Source of the DNA: Streptomyces sp. DG2A-72 | Lineage (GTDB): Bacteria; Actinomycetota; Actinomycetes; Streptomycetales; Streptomycetaceae | NCBI RefSeq assembly: GCF_030499575.1 | Contig: NZ_JASTLC010000001.1 | Coordinates: 7,836,001-7,900,000 of the forward strand | Reading direction: 5' to 3' | DNA: 64,000 nt | In this document: in pieces, positions 61,056 to 64,000 of the stretch | Layout: each line of letters opens with the position of its first letter | Numbering within the stretch: position 1 is the first letter of the stretch | Position numbers and translations under genes: made by a program | Notes under the pieces: generated by a model | The model's input: the letters and a program-made list of their open reading frames with translations, nothing else | What the model was told of the DNA's origin: nothing | Database searches by the model: none

Positions 61056-62450
61056 TCACGCCTGATTCAGGTGGCGGGTGAGGTGCTGGAACGTGGTCCA
61101 GGCCTGAGGGTCGGTTCCGTCACCCAGGGGGTAGTGGAGAGCAGTTTGAGCCGTGAGGCCGAGCTGCACGGGCGTGCCCTGGGGCGGGTGCTCGGCGCGG
61201 GCCGGGCCGATGCGCTCGGCCTCGTCGTGTCCGAGCGTGAACGCTACGGGGATCGGCGGGTGTTCGAGGCGCGGGGGGACGGTCAAATCGCGGCGGGCCG
61301 TGCGGAGAGCGGTGAGCAGGGTGACGAGGCCGTGCTGGGCGTCGAGTTCGGCAGCGAGTTCTTCGATCGCGGCCAGGGGCGGTGCCTCGCCCTTGGCGTA
61401 GCCGAGCGCAAGGGTGACGTTCTCCTCGACGCCCGCCGGTGTGCGGAGCACGCGCGCGGTGGCGAGGGCGGGTCGGTTGGGGGACCCGACGGCGATGAAC
61501 CAGGTGGGGTGGGGGGCGCGTGAGCGGGCCAAGTCGGTCAACTCCCGGTTGGACCAGGGGAGGTTGACCGGTTCGGCAGTGCTCCATCCCGCGGGTGGGG
61601 CGCCGGTGAGGTGCTGGAAGGCGGTCTCCAATGCGCGGCCGAGGACGAGGTCCTTGTCGGCGAGGTGGCGAGTGCGCAGGGTGAGGAGCAGCTGGCGGTC
61701 ACCGGTGTCGGGAGTGGGGGTGAAGGCCGCGGCGACCCGGGGGGTGCCCTGCTCGTCGTGTACGGGTGTGAAGCTGCCGTTCTTCCAATGGAGTACGGCC
61801 CCGGACAGGCCGTCGTAGTAGCCGTGCTCGGGGTCCTGGACGACCCAGCGGTTGGGCAGGCCCTGCAGGGCTGTGCGGGTGGGCAGGGTGAGGCGCGTGG
61901 TGGGCGGGGTGACGATCTGCAGGGCGCGGTCGGCGGTGGTCGCGGTGCGCAGGGCATCGGCCAGCCAGCTGGCCATGGCGACCAGGGGGCGGTCCTGGAT
62001 CACTACGGCCGTCGTGGCGGTGAGGACGTCTACGGCGGGGGCGTCGGTGGCGGGAACCGGGAGCGCCGAGACGTCGGTAGTGAGGGGGACGACGTCGGTG
62101 GTGGCGGCCTCGGGCGGCCAGACCGTTCCGCCGAGCACGGTGGCCAGTCGTCCGGCGAAGGAGCCGGCGAGCCGACCGGCCTCGGCGACGGCGGTGGAGG
62201 CGCGGGCCTCGGTCCACCACACCGGCCCGTCGACCGGGTGGTCCAGCAGGCGGGCGGTCTCGCCGGGGACCTGGACCAGGATCGGCGCCTCCACAGAGAC
62301 GAGGGGGCGGCCGTCGGGGGCGCAGAGCTGGATGACGGCGCCGTCGGCCAGGGTGTTCACGCCGAGGTCGGGGCCGCCGGCGTAGAGGCCCGCGAGCAGG
62401 GTGCGCAGGTCCGGCATCTTGGGGGTGAGGGCGATGACGTCCTTGGTCAC
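61056..62450 (-). CDS. DUF6177-family protein of a type VII secretion locus
   Basis: A 464-residue protein from GTG 62450, overlapping the eccC stop (GTGA). It opens VTKDVIALTPKMPDLRTLLAGLYAGGPDLG and contains a segment WWTEARASTAVAEAGRLAGSFAGRLA and a middle with a Walker-free alpha/beta pattern (VVIQDRPLVAMASWLADAL; NRWVVQDPEHGYYDGLSGAVLHW). I identify it as DUF6177, which travels with Streptomyces type VII secretion genes. No signal peptide. It may assist secretion or form part of the inner-membrane complex; exact role unknown. Confidence 0.8.
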   Translation of the reverse strand: MTKDVIALTPKMPDLRTLLAGLYAGGPDLGVNTLADGAVIQLCAPDGRPLVSVEAPILVQVPGETARLLDHPVDGPVWWTEARASTAVAEAGRLAGSFAGRLATVLGGTVWPPEAATTDVVPLTTDVSALPVPATDAPAVDVLTATTAVVIQDRPLVAMASWLADALRTATTADRALQIVTPPTTRLTLPTRTALQGLPNRWVVQDPEHGYYDGLSGAVLHWKNGSFTPVHDEQGTPRVAAAFTPTPDTGDRQLLLTLRTRHLADKDLVLGRALETAFQHLTGAPPAGWSTAEPVNLPWSNRELTDLARSRAPHPTWFIAVGSPNRPALATARVLRTPAGVEENVTLALGYAKGEAPPLAAIEELAAELDAQHGLVTLLTALRTARRDLTVPPRLEHPPIPVAFTLGHDEAERIGPARAEHPPQGTPVQLGLTAQTALHYPLGDGTDPQAWTTFQHLTRHLNQA

Positions 62451-64000
62451 AGGGCTTCTTCGGCGCTTTCGTCGGCTTCGCTGGTGAGGGCTGTCTGGAT
62501 GAGCTGGTGGGGGCGTCCTCGGCGCACGAGTGTGCCCCGGCCGGGCGGCTGCTGGGAGGCGTACAGGCCGGGGAAGAGCTGGCCTTCGGTGCGGTCGCCG
62601 GTCATGAGGAGCGCGGTGGTGCCGGTTTCGCGTAGAGCGGTCAGCAGAGGCTCGTACAGTGCGCGGGAGGAGCCTGCGGTGCGGCGGGCGAGGACGAAGT
62701 GCAGGCCGATGTCCTGGGCGGAGGAGATGTACGGCAGGAAGGGCGCCAGGGGCTGCTGGCCGGCGGTGGTGAGGATGTCGTAGTCGTCGATGAGGATGAC
62801 GATCCGCGGTCCGGTGAAGGCGGGCTCGCCGGTTTCCGGCGCGTCGGGGTCCGTCGTCTCCGGCAGGCGCTTTTCCAGCTCGGTGGCGATGCCGGTGGAC
62901 AAGGCTGCGGCGAGCTTGGCGTTGTGGACGTAACCGCCGCGGTAGGGCTCCGGGATCACACCGCGCAGGCCGCGGCGCGGGTCGAAGACGCCGAAGACGA
63001 GTTCCTTGTCCGAGTGGCGCTGTACGAGCTGGCTCGCGATCAGCTTCAGCAGGTTGGTCTTGCCGCACTCGTTGTCGCCGAGGATCAGCAGGTGCTGGTC
63101 GGTGGCGAACAGGTCGAGAAGGACAGGGGAAAGGGTGTCCTGGTCGACGCCAAGGGGGATCTTCGCCGGTTCGGCAGTCGGCGAGGGCAGCTTGGCAACG
63201 GGCAGGCGGGTGGGCAGCACCCGTACAGGTGGGGCGAGTTCGCCATGCCAGGAGGCGCGGATCGTGCGGACCGTGCGTTCGAGGGCCGGGCCCAGGTCGC
63301 CTGTCGCCGGGCGGCTGTCGATGCGGGGCAGGGCCACCTGGGCGAACAGTTTGCCGTCGGTCAGCACCCGGCCGGGCACGTCCGGGGTGAGGGTCTCGGA
63401 CAGCTTACGGTCGACGGAGGAGTCGGCCGGATCGTTCAGGCGCAGCTCGATGCGGGTGCCGAACATCGACTGGGTGGCGATGCGGACGTCATTCCAGCGC
63501 AGCATGCCGGCCACGACGTGGATGCCGTAGCCGCCGCCGCGCTTGAGCAGGTCGGCCACCGGGTCGTCGAGATCGGCGAACTCGTCGCGCAACGCCCCGA
63601 ACCCGTCGATGAGGAGCACCACATCCGTGGCGCCGAGCTGAGGCAGCTTGCGCTGTGCGCGGAGGTGGCGCAGCTGGTCGACGGAGTCGATACCAAGCTC
63701 GCGGAACAACTCCTCGCGCTCGCCCAGCATGGTGCACACCTCGGCGACCGTGCGGGCGGCGCGCTGGTGGTCGGCGCGTGAGGCGATGCCCCCGACATGC
63801 GGGAGCCCGGAGAGAGCGGACAGGCCGCCGCCGGCCAGGTCGAGGCCGTACACGGCGACGTCGTAGGGCGTGTGGGTCAGGGCCAGGGAGAGGGCGAGGG
63901 TGCGCAGGAGCGTGGTCTTGCCGGACTGCGGGCCACCGATAATGGCCGCGTGCCCGCCGGAGACAGTCAGATCCAGGAGCCACGGCTGCTGCCACTGCCG
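62447..64000 (-). CDS. eccC: EccC-like type VII secretion ATPase, C-terminal part (cut by window edge)
   Basis: The last 517 residues of an FtsK/SpoIIIE-type EccC ATPase that drives ESX/WXG100 secretion; its membrane and first ATPase domains lie beyond 64000. Two P-loops are seen: GGPQSGKTTLLRT (near 63935) and GDNECGKTNLLKL (near 63075), with Walker B segments VVLLIDGFGAL and RIVILIDDYDIL. The last domain has a cysteine before the P-loop Lys and ends with DESAEEAL. As in EccC, the order is two tandem C-terminal ATPase domains. It is co-translated with DUF6177. Confidence 0.88.
   Translation of the reverse strand, partial: RQWQQPWLLDLTVSGGHAAIIGGPQSGKTTLLRTLALSLALTHTPYDVAVYGLDLAGGGLSALSGLPHVGGIASRADHQRAARTVAEVCTMLGEREELFRELGIDSVDQLRHLRAQRKLPQLGATDVVLLIDGFGALRDEFADLDDPVADLLKRGGGYGIHVVAGMLRWNDVRIATQSMFGTRIELRLNDPADSSVDRKLSETLTPDVPGRVLTDGKLFAQVALPRIDSRPATGDLGPALERTVRTIRASWHGELAPPVRVLPTRLPVAKLPSPTAEPAKIPLGVDQDTLSPVLLDLFATDQHLLILGDNECGKTNLLKLIASQLVQRHSDKELVFGVFDPRRGLRGVIPEPYRGGYVHNAKLAAALSTGIATELEKRLPETTDPDAPETGEPAFTGPRIVILIDDYDILTTAGQQPLAPFLPYISSAQDIGLHFVLARRTAGSSRALYEPLLTALRETGTTALLMTGDRTEGQLFPGLYASQQPPGRGTLVRRGRPHQLIQTALTSEADESAEEAL

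Overview
The window is a GC-rich actinomycete chromosome segment, almost certainly Streptomyces. The evidence is GTG/TTG starts, strong GGAGG ribosome sites, the principal sigma factor HrdB with its Lys/Ala-rich N-terminus, the sporulation regulator WhiH beside it, and the order miaB-miaA-dapF-rshA-hflX-dinG-lexA-nrdRJ-rnhB-recQ-whiH-hrdB, which is the conserved arm of a Streptomyces core chromosome. The window opens inside a sensor kinase gene and closes inside an eccC-like gene, both truncated by its edges.

Region 1 (1-14.2 kb) is core. It has a NarL-type two-component pair, a carboxylesterase, tRNA modification genes miaB and miaA with small conserved genes between them, dapF, a second RelA/SpoT-type gene (rshA), a secreted M1 peptidase and the ribosome-associated GTPase HflX. 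Between hflX and a secreted trypsin-like lipoprotein lies a decayed second copy of the protease (14259-14508).

Region 2 (16.1-21.2 kb) is a three-gene cluster that looks like NRPS-independent siderophore synthesis: a DABA-type aminotransferase, an IucA/IucC synthetase and an IucB-like acyltransferase. All three proteins carry long low-complexity inserts at different places. No iron box was seen.

Region 3 (21.7-35 kb) carries genome-maintenance genes (dinG, lexA with an SOS box, nrdR-nrdJ with NrdR boxes, rnhB) and small accessory genes (TerD, DUF4937-like, histidine phosphatase, ADP-ribosylglycohydrolase). It also has a divergent MFS exporter/TetR pair with two identical-arm palindromic operators.

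Region 4 (35-50 kb) holds a RecQ helicase fused to a phosphoribosyltransferase-like domain, a DUF4192 protein, a debranching-enzyme-like protein, a Nudix-winged-helix regulator and an ABC transporter with ATPase and permease in one chain. It ends with whiH, preceded by a visible WhiG-type promoter, and hrdB.

Region 5 (50-64 kb) is accessory. Immediately after the hrdB terminator comes a tyrosine recombinase, then small overlapping genes, a Prim-Pol primase-polymerase and a RepA-like helicase: the integration-replication module of an integrated element. Further on are a HEPN-zinc ribbon protein, a membrane protein, a very A/T-rich island, an Scr1/DUF5753 regulator cluster, a coupled two-gene module of toxin-antitoxin appearance and two small minus-strand genes sharing a near-identical leader. 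A badly decayed PHP-domain pseudogene follows, then DUF6177 and eccC of a type VII secretion locus that continues past the edge. The right end of the element, and any transfer genes, are not in view. The strongest candidates for something new are the HEPN-zinc ribbon gene and its surroundings, and the shared inserts of the siderophore cluster.
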